A stretch of DNA of 36,876 bases from Candidatus Omnitrophica bacterium UBA6233 (GTDB lineage: Bacteria; Omnitrophota; Gorgyraeia; Gygaellales; Profunditerraquicolaceae). The notes under the pieces are model-generated. The model saw nothing but the letters and a program-made list of their open reading frames with translations. It was not told the origin of the DNA and searched no databases. Positions 15,716-25,015 of the stretch are shown piece by piece (positions within the stretch are counted from its first letter, which is position 1; every line of letters begins with the position of its first letter). The translations under genes were made by a program, and so were the position numbers. Location of the stretch: NCBI GenBank assembly GCA_002440965.1, contig DJWJ01000001.1, positions 1 through 36,876 on the forward strand, in the 5' to 3' direction.

Positions 15716-18615
15716 TTTTTATATTTCTTACCCGATCCGCACGGGCAGGGATCATTTCTTCCGACTTTAGGGCCGGATAATCTTACTGTTTTTACAGACT
15801 CGCTTTCTTCGGAAGCGGGAAAACCTTCTCCTTCGGTATCCATAGGCCTTTGAATTTTAGAAACCTCCGGATGGGATAATTCCTGCTGCACCGAACTGAA
15901 TGCTCCCCTGAATCTCTCCGGGCCGGCTGCTTCTAATTTAAAGATCGCTTCAATCGATTCTTCCTCGATAGACGCAACCATTTGAGAAAACATTCCGAAT
16001 GCTTCGCGCTTATATTCCACCAATGGATCGCGCTGGCCATAAGCGCGCAGCCCTATACCTTCACGCAAGGAATCCATAGCATACAAGTGATCCTTCCATT
16101 TGGCATCGATAATTTGCAAGAAAACCATCCTCTCCAAATGACGCATCAAATCAGCGCCGATGGCCTTTTCTTTGTTTTCATAAATACCGGTTATTTCCTT
16201 AAGCAGCTCTTCCCTGATATTGGAATAACTGTTGATCCTATCCACTCCCAGGTCCAAGCCGAATTTCGCCATAACAGCAATACTCATACCTTCGATATTA
16301 GGTTCGGCGGAAGAACTTTCCGGAAAATAAACGCTCATAAGGTTATCGACAATTCCTCCGGTAATCTCCAATATTCTTTCTTTTAAAGAAAAACCCTCCA
16401 GGATTTGACGCCGCTGGCTGTAAATTATCTCCCTTTGTTTATTCATTACATTGTCGTACTCCAGGAGTTGTTTTCTGATTTCGAAATTATGCTGCTCAAC
16501 CCGCCTCTGGGCAATTTCAATCGATCGGCTCACCCAAGGATGCTCTATAACTTGCCCCTTTTCCAAGCCCAACTTTTCCATAATACCGACAAGTTTATCC
16601 GAACCAAAAAGCCGCATCAGGTCATCTTGCAAAGAAACATAAAATCTGGATGAACCCGGATCCCCCTGCCTGCCGCTTCTGCCGCGTAACTGATTATCGA
16701 TTCTGCGGGCTTCGTGGCGCTCGGTCCCTAAAACATGCAGGCCGCCTAATTCAACAACCTTTTTATGTTCGACATCAGTCTCCTGATTATATTTATCGAG
16801 CAATTTCTTATATTCTTCCTGGTAATCAGCGTTTTCGGGTTTGATTTTCTGTTTAGCCACATTTTTTGCCATGAACACAGGATTACCGCCCAATAAAATA
16901 TCGGTTCCGCGTCCAGCCATATTCGTAGCTATTGTAACTGCCCTGAATCTACCGGCCTGGGCGACAATTTGCGCCTCCAGTTCATGATACTTGGCATTTA
17001 ATACCTGATGAGCAACGCCGCGGCGTTTTAACATCTCTGAGATACGCTCGGATTTATCAATCGATATAGTACCGACTAATACCGGTTTTCCGACATTATA
17101 AAGTTCCGCGATTTCTTCCACTACTGCCGCAAACTTCTCTTCCTCGGTCTTAAAAATACGATCCGGATAGTTTGCGCGGATCAATGGCTTATTTGTCGGT
17201 ATGACTACAACATCGAGCTGGTAAATATTCTTGAACTCATTGGCCTCGGTAAAAGCGGTTCCGGTCATCCCGGCTAATTTTTCATACATCCGGAAATAAT
17301 TCTGGAAAGTAACCGTGGCCAGCGTTTGGTTCTCGCGCTCGATCTTCATCCCTTCCTTAGCCTCAACTGCCTGATGCAATCCATCTGACCAGCGCCTGCC
17401 AGGCATCATCCTTCCGGTAAATTCATCGACGATGACAACCTGGCCGTCCTTAATCACATAATCGACATCGCGCTCATAAAATTCCTTGGCTCTTAAGGCC
17501 GCGATAGTATGATGCCGGAATTCTATTGTTTCAATGCTATGTAAGCTTTCAACTCCCCAAAGCTTGGCTGCCTTGATTTCGCCGCCATCGGTAAGAGCTA
17601 CGGTTTGAGCTTTCTCATCCGCGACATAATCAAAACCTTTACCTAAATCCACCCCCTTATACTTAGCGTCTATTTCATCTTTTTCAGTAACGCGCCTGCC
17701 GCTTAGCTGGCTGGCTATGTTATTAGCGGTAAAATATTTTCCGGTGGATTCTTCCGCGGCGCCGCTTATAATTAATGGCGTGCGCGCTTCATCAACTAAA
17801 ATTGAGTCCACTTCATCAACGATAGCGTAAAAAAACGGCCTCTGAACCAAGTCTTCCAGAGAATATTTCATATTATCGCGCAGATAATCAAAACCAAACT
17901 CGTTATTGGTCCCGTAGGTAATATCACAGGCGTAGCCTATCTTTCTTTCTTCGTCGGACATATCATGCTGAATAACCCCGACGGTTAACCCTAAAAATTC
18001 ATAAACCGGGCCCATCCACTCCGAGTCGCGCTTGGCCAGGTAATCGTTTACCGTAACTACATGCACGCCGCGGCCCAGAAGCGCGTTCAGATACGCCGGT
18101 AAAGTAGCAACTAAAGTTTTTCCTTCACCGGTGGACATCTCCGCGATCCTTCCCTCATGCAGGATTATCCCTCCGGCAATCTGGGAATCAAAATGACGCA
18201 GGCCGATCGTCCTTTTAGCCGCCTCTCTCACTACGGCAAACGCCTCAGGGAGGATCTCTTCAAAAACTTTATTCCGGGCGAATTTTAGTTTTTCTTTCAG
18301 TTTTTCTTTTTCCTCCGGGATAGCCACAGAAAGCATTGCCTCGGTTAACTTCTGAAAATCCTGTTCATAAAGTTTGGATTTTTGTTGAATATGCTCTTTA
18401 AAACTTGAGGTCTTGGAGCGCAGCTCTTCATCCGATAAAACGCTTATTTTAGATTCCAATAGATTAACCGCATATACCACCCCCGCGACTTCCGCCATTT
18501 TGTTCATCGACGGTTGCGGCATATCCGGATGCAAGTATATTTTTACCCCCGGAGCGCTTGAACTAATCCGGTTTTGTTTACTGTGTAACATCGTCTTTTT
18601 TATAAACCTTAGCAT
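15700..18615 (-). CDS. secA: Preprotein translocase ATPase SecA
   Basis: A 971-residue SecA with Walker A EMSTGEGKT (159-167), DEVDSILVDEARTPLIISG, the MAGRGTDI helicase motif, a helical scaffold domain and a C-terminal SEC-C zinc tail (GRNDPCPCGSGKKYKKCHGS). The N terminus is about 30-40 residues longer than in E. coli, and about residues 85-120 hold an extra charged helical insertion. SD AGGA lies before the ATG at 18615. It follows prfB with a 2-base gap; the prfB-secA neighbourhood is common in bacteria. Confidence 0.97.
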   Translation of the reverse strand: MLRFIKKTMLHSKQNRISSSAPGVKIYLHPDMPQPSMNKMAEVAGVVYAVNLLESKISVLSDEELRSKTSSFKEHIQQKSKLYEQDFQKLTEAMLSVAIPEEKEKLKEKLKFARNKVFEEILPEAFAVVREAAKRTIGLRHFDSQIAGGIILHEGRIAEMSTGEGKTLVATLPAYLNALLGRGVHVVTVNDYLAKRDSEWMGPVYEFLGLTVGVIQHDMSDEERKIGYACDITYGTNNEFGFDYLRDNMKYSLEDLVQRPFFYAIVDEVDSILVDEARTPLIISGAAEESTGKYFTANNIASQLSGRRVTEKDEIDAKYKGVDLGKGFDYVADEKAQTVALTDGGEIKAAKLWGVESLHSIETIEFRHHTIAALRAKEFYERDVDYVIKDGQVVIVDEFTGRMMPGRRWSDGLHQAVEAKEGMKIERENQTLATVTFQNYFRMYEKLAGMTGTAFTEANEFKNIYQLDVVVIPTNKPLIRANYPDRIFKTEEEKFAAVVEEIAELYNVGKPVLVGTISIDKSERISEMLKRRGVAHQVLNAKYHELEAQIVAQAGRFRAVTIATNMAGRGTDILLGGNPVFMAKNVAKQKIKPENADYQEEYKKLLDKYNQETDVEHKKVVELGGLHVLGTERHEARRIDNQLRGRSGRQGDPGSSRFYVSLQDDLMRLFGSDKLVGIMEKLGLEKGQVIEHPWVSRSIEIAQRRVEQHNFEIRKQLLEYDNVMNKQREIIYSQRRQILEGFSLKERILEITGGIVDNLMSVYFPESSSAEPNIEGMSIAVMAKFGLDLGVDRINSYSNIREELLKEITGIYENKEKAIGADLMRHLERMVFLQIIDAKWKDHLYAMDSLREGIGLRAYGQRDPLVEYKREAFGMFSQMVASIEEESIEAIFKLEAAGPERFRGAFSSVQQELSHPEVSKIQRPMDTEGEGFPASEESESVKTVRLSGPKVGRNDPCPCGSGKKYKKCHGS

Positions 18616-18617
18616 AT

Positions 18618-19722
18618 TTACTTTCCTTTTTTCATAAATTTCAGGTGCGCCTCGATAAATTCATCCAAACCCCCATCCATAACCTTATCGACATCCCCTG
18701 TTTCATAATCCGTCCGATGATCCTTAACCATACTATAGGGATGCATGACATAAGAACGTATCTGACTGCCAAATTCTATCTTTTTCTTTGGGCCGGCATA
18801 ATTCTTAAGCATCTGTTCTTCCTGTTTCTGTCTCTCTAGCTCATATATGCGTGCCTTTAAAATATTTAATGCCGTATGTTTATTTTGAAGCTGGCTTCTT
18901 TCATTTTGGCACTGCGCTACCAAACCTGTCGGAATATGCGTAATCCGCACTGCCGAGTCCGTAGTATTTACACTCTGGCCTCCTGCGCCTTTAGAGCGAT
19001 ATACATCAATCCGCAGATCTTTTTCTTCCAGCTTTATATCTATATTCTCTTCGACTTCAGGAATCACATCTACCGAAGCAAAGGAAGTATGCCTGCGTTT
19101 ATTGGCGTCAAAAGGCGATATACGCACAAGCCTATGTACCCCGCGCTCTTCCTTGAGATAACCATAGGCGTATTCTCCTTCGGCTAAAACCGTAACATTC
19201 TTTACGCCGGCTTCTTCGCCATAAAGCATATCTATGGTTTTTACTTTCCAGCCGCGCCTTTCGGCAAACCTGACGTACATCCTAAAGAGCATCCCTACCC
19301 AATCGCAGGATTCAGTTCCGCCGGCGCCGGCATTAATACTTAAAATCGCGTTATTTACGTCAAGCTCTCCCGATAAGAGAGTCTTAAACTCTAAAGCATC
19401 CAATTCAATCAAAAGGGCGTCGGCATTTCTATTTAAATCCAGGGATAATTCGCTATCTTGGGGCTTAAGAATAGAAGAAAGCTCTTGCAGTTCCTGATAT
19501 TTATTTTCAGCGGCTTGCCACGGCTCAACCGTGCCTTTAAGTATTTTCAACTGACGGACTATCTTGGTTGAAGTATCTCCATTATCCCAGAATCCGGGCT
19601 CAGACATCTTGGCGGATAAATCCGCAATAAGCTTTTGTTTATTATCGATGTCAAAGATAACCTCTTAGTTGCTCCAGGCTAATCTGGATACGGACAAGCT
19701 TTACCTTTATTTCATCTAACAT
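18618..19722 (-). CDS. prfB: Peptide chain release factor 2, with programmed +1 frameshift
   Basis: The first segment runs from ATG 19722 (SD GGAGG 5 bases upstream) for 23 codons (MLDEIKVKLV ... LRGYL) to an in-frame UGA at 19651-19653. Shifting +1 at CTT-TGA-C continues with DIDNKQKLIADLSAKMSEPGFW and on to 18618, giving about 367 residues, the normal RF2 length. The downstream part holds the SPF-type stop-recognition motif (ISPFDANKRRHTSF) and GGQ (SKGAGGQSVN). A caller starting at the internal ATG 19607 would lose the N-terminal domain. Expression should be autoregulated: low RF2 favours the frameshift. Confidence 0.95.
19650..19656 (-). promoter_or_regulatory. prfB: prfB +1 programmed frameshift site CTT-TGA-C
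   Basis: The minus-strand heptamer CTTTGAC is the canonical RF2 recoding site. It is preceded by the purine-rich AGAGGT, which can serve as the internal Shine-Dalgarno-like stimulator three bases upstream of the slip codon. Confidence 0.93.
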
Positions 19723-19747
19723 TCAATCCTCCACATAACCATATATT

Positions 19748-20821
19748 TTAGCTTCTTCTTATTCCTCTTAACGACAAAAGAAGTTCGTCTTTGCTATCGG
19801 CAAAATCAACAGCATCTTCTTCGCGGATCTTACCTTCTTTGACCAGCCTTACCAGTGATTGGGTAAAAGACTGCATTCCGAAAATCGCGCCATCATCAAT
19901 AAACTGAGGAATCTCCCAGATTTTGCCTTCACGGATCAGGCGGCTAATGGTAGGAGTAAGCAGCATAACTTCATAAGCCGGAACCCGGCCTTTTTGGTCT
20001 TTTGTCGGAATCAATCTCAAAGATATAACACCCTTTAATAAAGAGGCTAGCTGATTTCTGGTTTCCTGATGTTGATGCGGAGGAAAGAAATTGATAATCC
20101 TTTCTACGGTCTGGGCAGCGTTAATTGTATGCAAGGTGCTTAATACTAATACTCCCGTTTCTGCCGCGGTAAGAGCGCTGGACATTGTTTCGATGTCGCG
20201 GATATTACTGATAAATAAAACATCCGGACTCTGCAGGGTAAAAGCGCGTAAAGCCGAAGCATAGGATGAAACATCTATGCCAATTTCCCTCTGATTGATA
20301 AGCGACTCTTGATCCTTAAAAGTGAATTCCACCGGCTCTTCAATAGTAAGAATGTGTTTTTTACTATTAACATTTATATATTCCATCATGCTGGCGATAG
20401 TCGTGGATTTTCCGCTCCCCATACTCCCGGTTAAAAGGATCAACCCGCTTCTCTCCATAGAAAGTTTCCTTAGGATATCCGCCGGCAGGTTAAGTTCCTC
20501 GAATGTCTGCGTATTATAGTTTATCCTTCTGACGACGATAGACGGCCAGTTCCTTTGCATGAATATGCTGATGCGAAACCTTGAAGGCGCTTCTTCTAAA
20601 TAGAAAGCAAAATCAATATCCAAATTGTTCTTGAAATACTCGCGTTGCTTAAGATTAGTGATTTCTTCTACTGCCAGCATAACTTCATCAACGCTAAGTT
20701 CTTTTTCATCCGCGATGCTTAGCTTTCCGTCGATTTTAAAACGGGGTTTACTCCCCGCTCGATAGAACAAATCCGAAGCATTGCAAGAAGCCATCTCTTG
20801 CATAAATTTCTTAATACCCAT
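19748..20821 (-). CDS. PilT/PilU-like type IV pilus ATPase with altered Walker B
   Basis: A 357-residue secretion ATPase of the PilT class. It has an N-terminal PAS-like domain (DLFYRAGSKPRFKIDGKL), Walker A TGSMGSGKSTT (131-141), an Asp-box equivalent TIEEPVEF (159-166) and a His box LSTLHTINAAQTVERI (228-242). In PilT proteins the Walker B segment reads VGEMRD; here it is ISNIRD, with Ser205-Asn206 replacing Gly-Glu, so the catalytic glutamate is missing. It may be an accessory paralogue. SD GGGAGG precedes the start; prfB begins 25 bases after its stop. Confidence 0.88.
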   Translation of the reverse strand: MGIKKFMQEMASCNASDLFYRAGSKPRFKIDGKLSIADEKELSVDEVMLAVEEITNLKQREYFKNNLDIDFAFYLEEAPSRFRISIFMQRNWPSIVVRRINYNTQTFEELNLPADILRKLSMERSGLILLTGSMGSGKSTTIASMMEYINVNSKKHILTIEEPVEFTFKDQESLINQREIGIDVSSYASALRAFTLQSPDVLFISNIRDIETMSSALTAAETGVLVLSTLHTINAAQTVERIINFFPPHQHQETRNQLASLLKGVISLRLIPTKDQKGRVPAYEVMLLTPTISRLIREGKIWEIPQFIDDGAIFGMQSFTQSLVRLVKEGKIREEDAVDFADSKDELLLSLRGIRRS

Positions 20822-20869
20822 ATTTTTAACCTCCCTAAAATAAAATTAAAATACCAATCACCAAATCAC

Positions 20870-20955
20870 AATGTCGAATGAAATCTCCTGCAGGCAGGCA
20901 AACAATGATTCAATACCCAATTGGAAATTGGAACTTCAATAATTCATTCGTCATT
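20870..20955. repeat. AATGAC-type imperfect inverted repeat
   Basis: AATGTCGAATGAA (20870-20882) pairs with TTCATTCGTCATT (20943-20955), 12 of 13 matching. It lies in the 156-base gap between the GT2 and pilT-like genes, which otherwise holds short palindromes such as CCAATTGG. It shares its core with the repeat at 23665-23758. Confidence 0.55.
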
Positions 20956-20977
20956 GGGGCTTGGAGATTAGAAATTA

Positions 20978-22468
20978 TTATACCATTTTCTTACTTTTTT
21001 GAGTAGGATTAAATTCCATGTATTTACCGAATAATAGATGCGTCTGGGCATCCAAGGCAGGCAGAGATCCCAAGATTAATATTATCAAAGGGACCATAAT
21101 CCATTCCAATATCATTATAACATTCTTTGTCCAACTTACCTCTTTTGGGCGAGGGGGTAAAATTATGCGGCTTAAAACTATCCACGCAAGGCTGGCTCCA
21201 AATGTAAAATTGAAAAGTAATCCGGTTATTTTGGGCAGATTATAACCTATGGACATCTGGTTAAAAAAAGCTCCTCCTAAGATTATCGGTAAAGGGCCGA
21301 TAAAAACCAGGATGATCGCCCAAACCGCCCAAGTTACATGGCTCTCTAAAAGGTGTAATGACCTGCGTATCTTTTTCAATAAAGGAATTTCATTCTCAGT
21401 CAGAAAGGCGCTTACCAAAAACGGAAAGTTCTCGACTCCCCAAGCCCATCTGCGTTTCTGTTTATATTGCATCTGGATGGTTTTAAAAAAACTATTGGAA
21501 TAAGCAACATCCATAGAAACAGTAATATACATAGGCACAACCCTGTAATTGCCTTGATAAAACAGGAAGGCTTTCCAGTAAATCACTGAATCATCCGAAA
21601 CCATATCCACGGGCCAATAATCTATATCTACCAAGGTTTTGAAACTCATGCTATGGCTGGAGAAGGTAACGAATTTTTCCAACCGCATGCTTTCAATCAT
21701 CTGGCAAAAGGACGAACTTATCTCAACAAGGCGTGCAAGCGAAGGAGCTTGCCAAATATTGTTATTATAGACCGGGATCGGCTGATAACTGGCTTGATGG
21801 GGATTGGGCGAGGTCATAAAATGATAGCTTAAACAGCCGAAATATTCTTTGGCAACACAGGTATCCGCGTCAAAACAAGAAACAATCACATCTTCGTCAG
21901 GAATACCTGCGGATTGTAATAATTCCTTCGCCCTCTTGGCCGCCCAAGTAGCATTGGCGCCTTTGGTCCGACCCTCTTTGCTGATCCCATCAGGGTGAAA
22001 AGTAGACAGATACCGGAAGAAATATCCTTTAAATTCGGATTCCAAATTCCTGGCATTCTCTTTCGAAAGAGGGTTACGTTCTTCAAAAGCCACTACCACA
22101 ATAATCTTATCTTTTGGGTAATTACATTCTTGGATAGATTTTAAAGAGGGCCTTAAAATATCCAATCCCTCTTTATACACGGGAAAGATAACTAAATGCT
22201 TTAGCTTGTCTAATCCGGATTGATTTCCCAGCCTCCTGCATTTAATCAACCAGTTTATATCTTTTTGCCGGTAGAGCTTATGGTGGGCCATAACCAGCAA
22301 AGTGGTCAGATATACCGTCCTGACTATCCAATAGAAATCAAAAATTATGATTATAATGGCGCAACAAACAGGATTAAATATAGCCAGCAATATAAGGCCG
22401 ATTATTATACCCCACGATAGCGAACCTGGAACAATCTCCAAAAATCTCTTGATTTTATTTTTCTGCAT
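20978..22468 (-). CDS. Membrane glycosyltransferase, family 2
   Basis: A 496-residue processive-type GT2: two N-terminal helices (about 14-55), then a catalytic domain with VIFPVYKEG, the nucleotide-sugar motif CFDADTCV, the acid motif VSDDSVIYWK and the QxxRW-type QKRRWAWG. A C-terminal helix bundle (about 375-480) follows. D-x-D, catalytic D and QRRW are all intact. It probably transfers sugars to an extracellular or lipid-linked polysaccharide. It overlaps the PEGA gene by 14 bases. Confidence 0.9.
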   Translation of the reverse strand: MQKNKIKRFLEIVPGSLSWGIIIGLILLAIFNPVCCAIIIIIFDFYWIVRTVYLTTLLVMAHHKLYRQKDINWLIKCRRLGNQSGLDKLKHLVIFPVYKEGLDILRPSLKSIQECNYPKDKIIVVVAFEERNPLSKENARNLESEFKGYFFRYLSTFHPDGISKEGRTKGANATWAAKRAKELLQSAGIPDEDVIVSCFDADTCVAKEYFGCLSYHFMTSPNPHQASYQPIPVYNNNIWQAPSLARLVEISSSFCQMIESMRLEKFVTFSSHSMSFKTLVDIDYWPVDMVSDDSVIYWKAFLFYQGNYRVVPMYITVSMDVAYSNSFFKTIQMQYKQKRRWAWGVENFPFLVSAFLTENEIPLLKKIRRSLHLLESHVTWAVWAIILVFIGPLPIILGGAFFNQMSIGYNLPKITGLLFNFTFGASLAWIVLSRIILPPRPKEVSWTKNVIMILEWIMVPLIILILGSLPALDAQTHLLFGKYMEFNPTQKSKKMV

Positions 22469-23402
22469 TCTTTCTTAACCTTATTAAATCGTTTAAAAGG
22501 TTTTCTTTATTGTTCAACTCAAGTTTATATACATTATTATACAATAACCCATCATCGCCCTTCTGGAAGTCCATAAAATATAGCGTGTCTTTATCTGTAT
22601 CGTAAAAAATACCGGAATTTCTCTTGTTTAAATTCACGAGGTTTACCGGAGTCGAGTTTTCTTCGGCTTCCAATACCTCGACATCTTTATCGGTAACTAG
22701 GATAAAATGGTAACTGTCCGAATGCCAAAATACATCATTTATCTGTTTATTCGAGAAATTGAATATAACCGACGGCTTAGAATAAGAAAGAGAACCCTGG
22801 AATCTCAAGCTTAAGACACAAACCTGATGCGCGTTAATAAGAAGCAGTTTTTGCCTGTCAGAGGATATCTTGAATTCCTTAGGCAAGGGAGAAAATTCCA
22901 CCGGGATACTTCCTATTTCCTCGAACCGCCCGCCATCCAAATCGGATTTATAAAGGATATTTTCATCCTGATTAAAATAATATATTCTGTCGCCCTCCCG
23001 ATCCAGCCAAAAACAGGATATTTTAACCTGATTCAACTGTTTAATATTCGTCCGGCTGGGAAAAAGTATTATCTTTTCAAAACGCGTAACCTTGCGTGGT
23101 TCAACATTTACCGGATAGATCCAAGGGTAATGCCCTCTAAGCTCTATTTTTAGAGTATACGAACCCGGGATAAGCTCGTTAATAGTAGCCGGAGTCTTCA
23201 TATCCAATAATTTACCATCCAGATAAACATCCGCGCCAGAGGGTTGCGTTTTTAAACTAATGATCCCGGTTTTAGTAAACTTAAATGTGTGCGGGTTAAA
23301 TTTATACCCTAAAGAAAACGATAAAATCACCGGTAACCCCGCGAAAAAAACCGCAACGCTTAAATAAAACAAAACCGATCTTATTTCTTGTTCTTTAGAC
23401 AT
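22455..23402 (-). CDS. Membrane-anchored PEGA-domain protein
   Basis: A 315-residue protein with one N-terminal transmembrane helix (about 10-29). A PEGA domain follows (about 45-115: ISLKTQPSGADVYLDGKLL, PATINELIPGSYTLKIELRGHYPW), then a beta-repeat region with YYFNQDENILYKSDLDGGRFEEIGSIP and YFMDFQKGDDGLLYNNVYKL, resembling a short propeller. PEGA domains are found in surface proteins and probably bind cell-wall or polysaccharide ligands. The overlap with the glycosyltransferase suggests a joint role at the envelope. Confidence 0.82.
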   Translation of the reverse strand: MSKEQEIRSVLFYLSVAVFFAGLPVILSFSLGYKFNPHTFKFTKTGIISLKTQPSGADVYLDGKLLDMKTPATINELIPGSYTLKIELRGHYPWIYPVNVEPRKVTRFEKIILFPSRTNIKQLNQVKISCFWLDREGDRIYYFNQDENILYKSDLDGGRFEEIGSIPVEFSPLPKEFKISSDRQKLLLINAHQVCVLSLRFQGSLSYSKPSVIFNFSNKQINDVFWHSDSYHFILVTDKDVEVLEAEENSTPVNLVNLNKRNSGIFYDTDKDTLYFMDFQKGDDGLLYNNVYKLELNNKENLLNDLIRLRKNAEK

Positions 23403-23659
23403 AAAGCTATTTCCTTTTCCAAATCCAGGAGCTTCTTTTTATTTTTTTGACCAAGATTATATCCCCCTAGTATATTATTACTCTTTATTACGCGATGACA
23501 AGGAATAATTAGGGGGAAAGGATTCTTGTTAAGGATAGAGCCGACCGAGCGCCAGGCAGTTGGTTTTCCAGCTTTTTGCGCCACCCATTTATAGGTGCGT
23601 GTTTGACCAAACGGGATGTTTAGAACTACTCTATAAACTTTTTTGGCAAAAGGAGTCAT
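23381..23659 (-). CDS. Single-domain O6-alkylguanine-DNA alkyltransferase
   Basis: A 92-residue protein equal to the DNA-binding/active-site domain of Ogt/Ada-C: FGQTRTYKWVAQKAGKP, AWRSVGSILNKNPFPLIIPCHRVI (acceptor Cys54 in PCHR), then GGYNLGQKNKKKLL. The N-terminal RNase H-like domain of MGMT is missing. The Cys acceptor separates it from alkyltransferase-like (PWHR) proteins. It overlaps the start of the PEGA gene by 22 bases. Confidence 0.88.
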   Translation of the reverse strand: MTPFAKKVYRVVLNIPFGQTRTYKWVAQKAGKPTAWRSVGSILNKNPFPLIIPCHRVIKSNNILGGYNLGQKNKKKLLDLEKEIALCLKNKK

Positions 23660-23664
23660 ATTTT

Positions 23665-23758
23665 AAATCCCAATATCCAAGTCCCAATGACGAATGAATG
23701 TTTCAAATTCCAAGTTACAATTGGGACATTGAGTAATTGGGATTTCATTCGTCATTGG
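23665..23758. repeat. AATGAC-type intergenic hairpin repeat
   Basis: CCAATGACGAATGAA (23684-23698) is the exact reverse complement of 23744-23758. A second pair, AAATCCCAAT (23665-23674) with ATTGGGATTT (23736-23745), overlaps it, so two folds compete. It fills the gap between uvrC and the alkyltransferase gene and shares the GACGAATGAA core with the repeat near 20870. Confidence 0.8.
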
Positions 23759-23773
23759 ATCATTGAACATTGG

Positions 23774-25015
23774 TTATTTTCCTATAATCTTTTTGCGTCT
23801 CAAGATGTGGTGATAGGCTACCGCAAACCTATGCGCTTCGTCGCGGACGCGACGAATCAAATTAAGAGCCGGCGTATCTTGCGTTAATCTTATAGGTTTA
23901 AGTTTACCCTGCATATAAACATGCTCTTTCTTCTTAGCGATACTTATCAAAGGAATATTCAAACCAAGGCCGGAAATCTCTTTTGCGGCAGTCAATAAAT
24001 GCGCCCTTCCTCCGTCAATAAGAATTAAGTCCGGCAAAGGAAGCTTTTCTGCGATAAGCCTTGAATAACGCCTCCTGACCACTTCAGCAAGCATACCGTA
24101 ATCATCAATCGTATTTACTGTTTTTATCCGGAATCTACGATAATTATTTTTATCCGGCAGCCCCCGGTAAAAACTTACCATTGATCCGCAAGCCTCTTTT
24201 CCGGAAATATTGGATATATCAAAACCCTCAATCCTTGCGGGATGAATTTTTAACTGCAGAAGATTCTTTAAATCTTCCAGCTCTCCCTGATTGGCAAAAC
24301 CGGCGTAATTTTGAGATATGGCGCTTAAAGCATTCACCTGATCCCTGATTTGAGCCGCTTCTTCAAATTGGCGCGCTTTGGCTTTTAGCCCCATTACACG
24401 CAGCAGTTTCTTAACAAGCAACTCTGTTTTCCCCTCTAAAATAAGAGAGATATTCTTAATGGTCCGGGCGTATTCTTTCTTACTGATTTTACCAATACAA
24501 GGGGCCGGAGATAAACCAATCCGGTAATATATGCAAGCCTTAACCGGCAACTGTTTGCAAGAGCGGTAAGGAAAACGTTTACGGATAATCTTTAGCGCTT
24601 CCCGTAGAAGATAAGCGCTGGTGTAAGGACCAAAATAAATAGCTCCATCATCTTCTCTCTTACGCGTTATGCAAACCGCGGGGAATTCTTCGTTAGTGAT
24701 CTTGACCAACGGAAAACTTTTATCGTCGCGCAAAGAAACATTATATTTCGGCTCATACTTATGGATAAGGCTTGCTTCCAAAAGCAGCGCCAGGCTTTCG
24801 GTCGGGGTAAGCTTAAATTCAATATCCGCGGCATTCGACATCAACATCATCGTCTTGGTATCAAGCAAACGGCCAAAATAATTGCCTAAACGCTTCTTGA
24901 GCGACTTAGCCTTACCCACGTATATTATGCGGCCGGCGCTATCCTTTATCAAATATACGCCGGAAGTATCCGGAATCTTCCCAATCTTCGCTCTTAATAT
25001 CTTAAGATTGCTCAT
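23774..25015 (-). CDS. uvrC: Compact UvrC excinuclease subunit lacking the HhH domain
   Basis: A 413-residue UvrC, against about 560-610 in most bacteria. It has a GIY-YIG nuclease domain (GVYLIKD and IIYVGKAKSLKKR, about 15-95), a UVR motif (about 203-233) and the RNase H-like nuclease (FDISNISGKEACGSMV around Asp266, LILIDGGRAHL around Asp334, RRVRDEAHRFAVAYHH). The usual linker and the C-terminal helix-hairpin-helix pair are missing. The cysteine motif reads Cys153, Cys161, Ser169, Cys173, so the third of four expected Fe-S ligands is Ser. It overlaps murJ by 14 bases. Confidence 0.93.
   Translation of the reverse strand: MSNLKILRAKIGKIPDTSGVYLIKDSAGRIIYVGKAKSLKKRLGNYFGRLLDTKTMMLMSNAADIEFKLTPTESLALLLEASLIHKYEPKYNVSLRDDKSFPLVKITNEEFPAVCITRKREDDGAIYFGPYTSAYLLREALKIIRKRFPYRSCKQLPVKACIYYRIGLSPAPCIGKISKKEYARTIKNISLILEGKTELLVKKLLRVMGLKAKARQFEEAAQIRDQVNALSAISQNYAGFANQGELEDLKNLLQLKIHPARIEGFDISNISGKEACGSMVSFYRGLPDKNNYRRFRIKTVNTIDDYGMLAEVVRRRYSRLIAEKLPLPDLILIDGGRAHLLTAAKEISGLGLNIPLISIAKKKEHVYMQGKLKPIRLTQDTPALNLIRRVRDEAHRFAVAYHHILRRKKIIGK

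Noticed and set aside
18618..19722. prfB as a pseudogene broken by an in-frame UGA
   Set aside because: The stop lies in the canonical CTT-TGA-C recoding site, and the +1 frame restores a normal RF2 N terminus.
23381..23659. Alkyltransferase-like (non-catalytic) protein
   Set aside because: The acceptor motif is PCHR with cysteine, not the tryptophan of alkyltransferase-like proteins.
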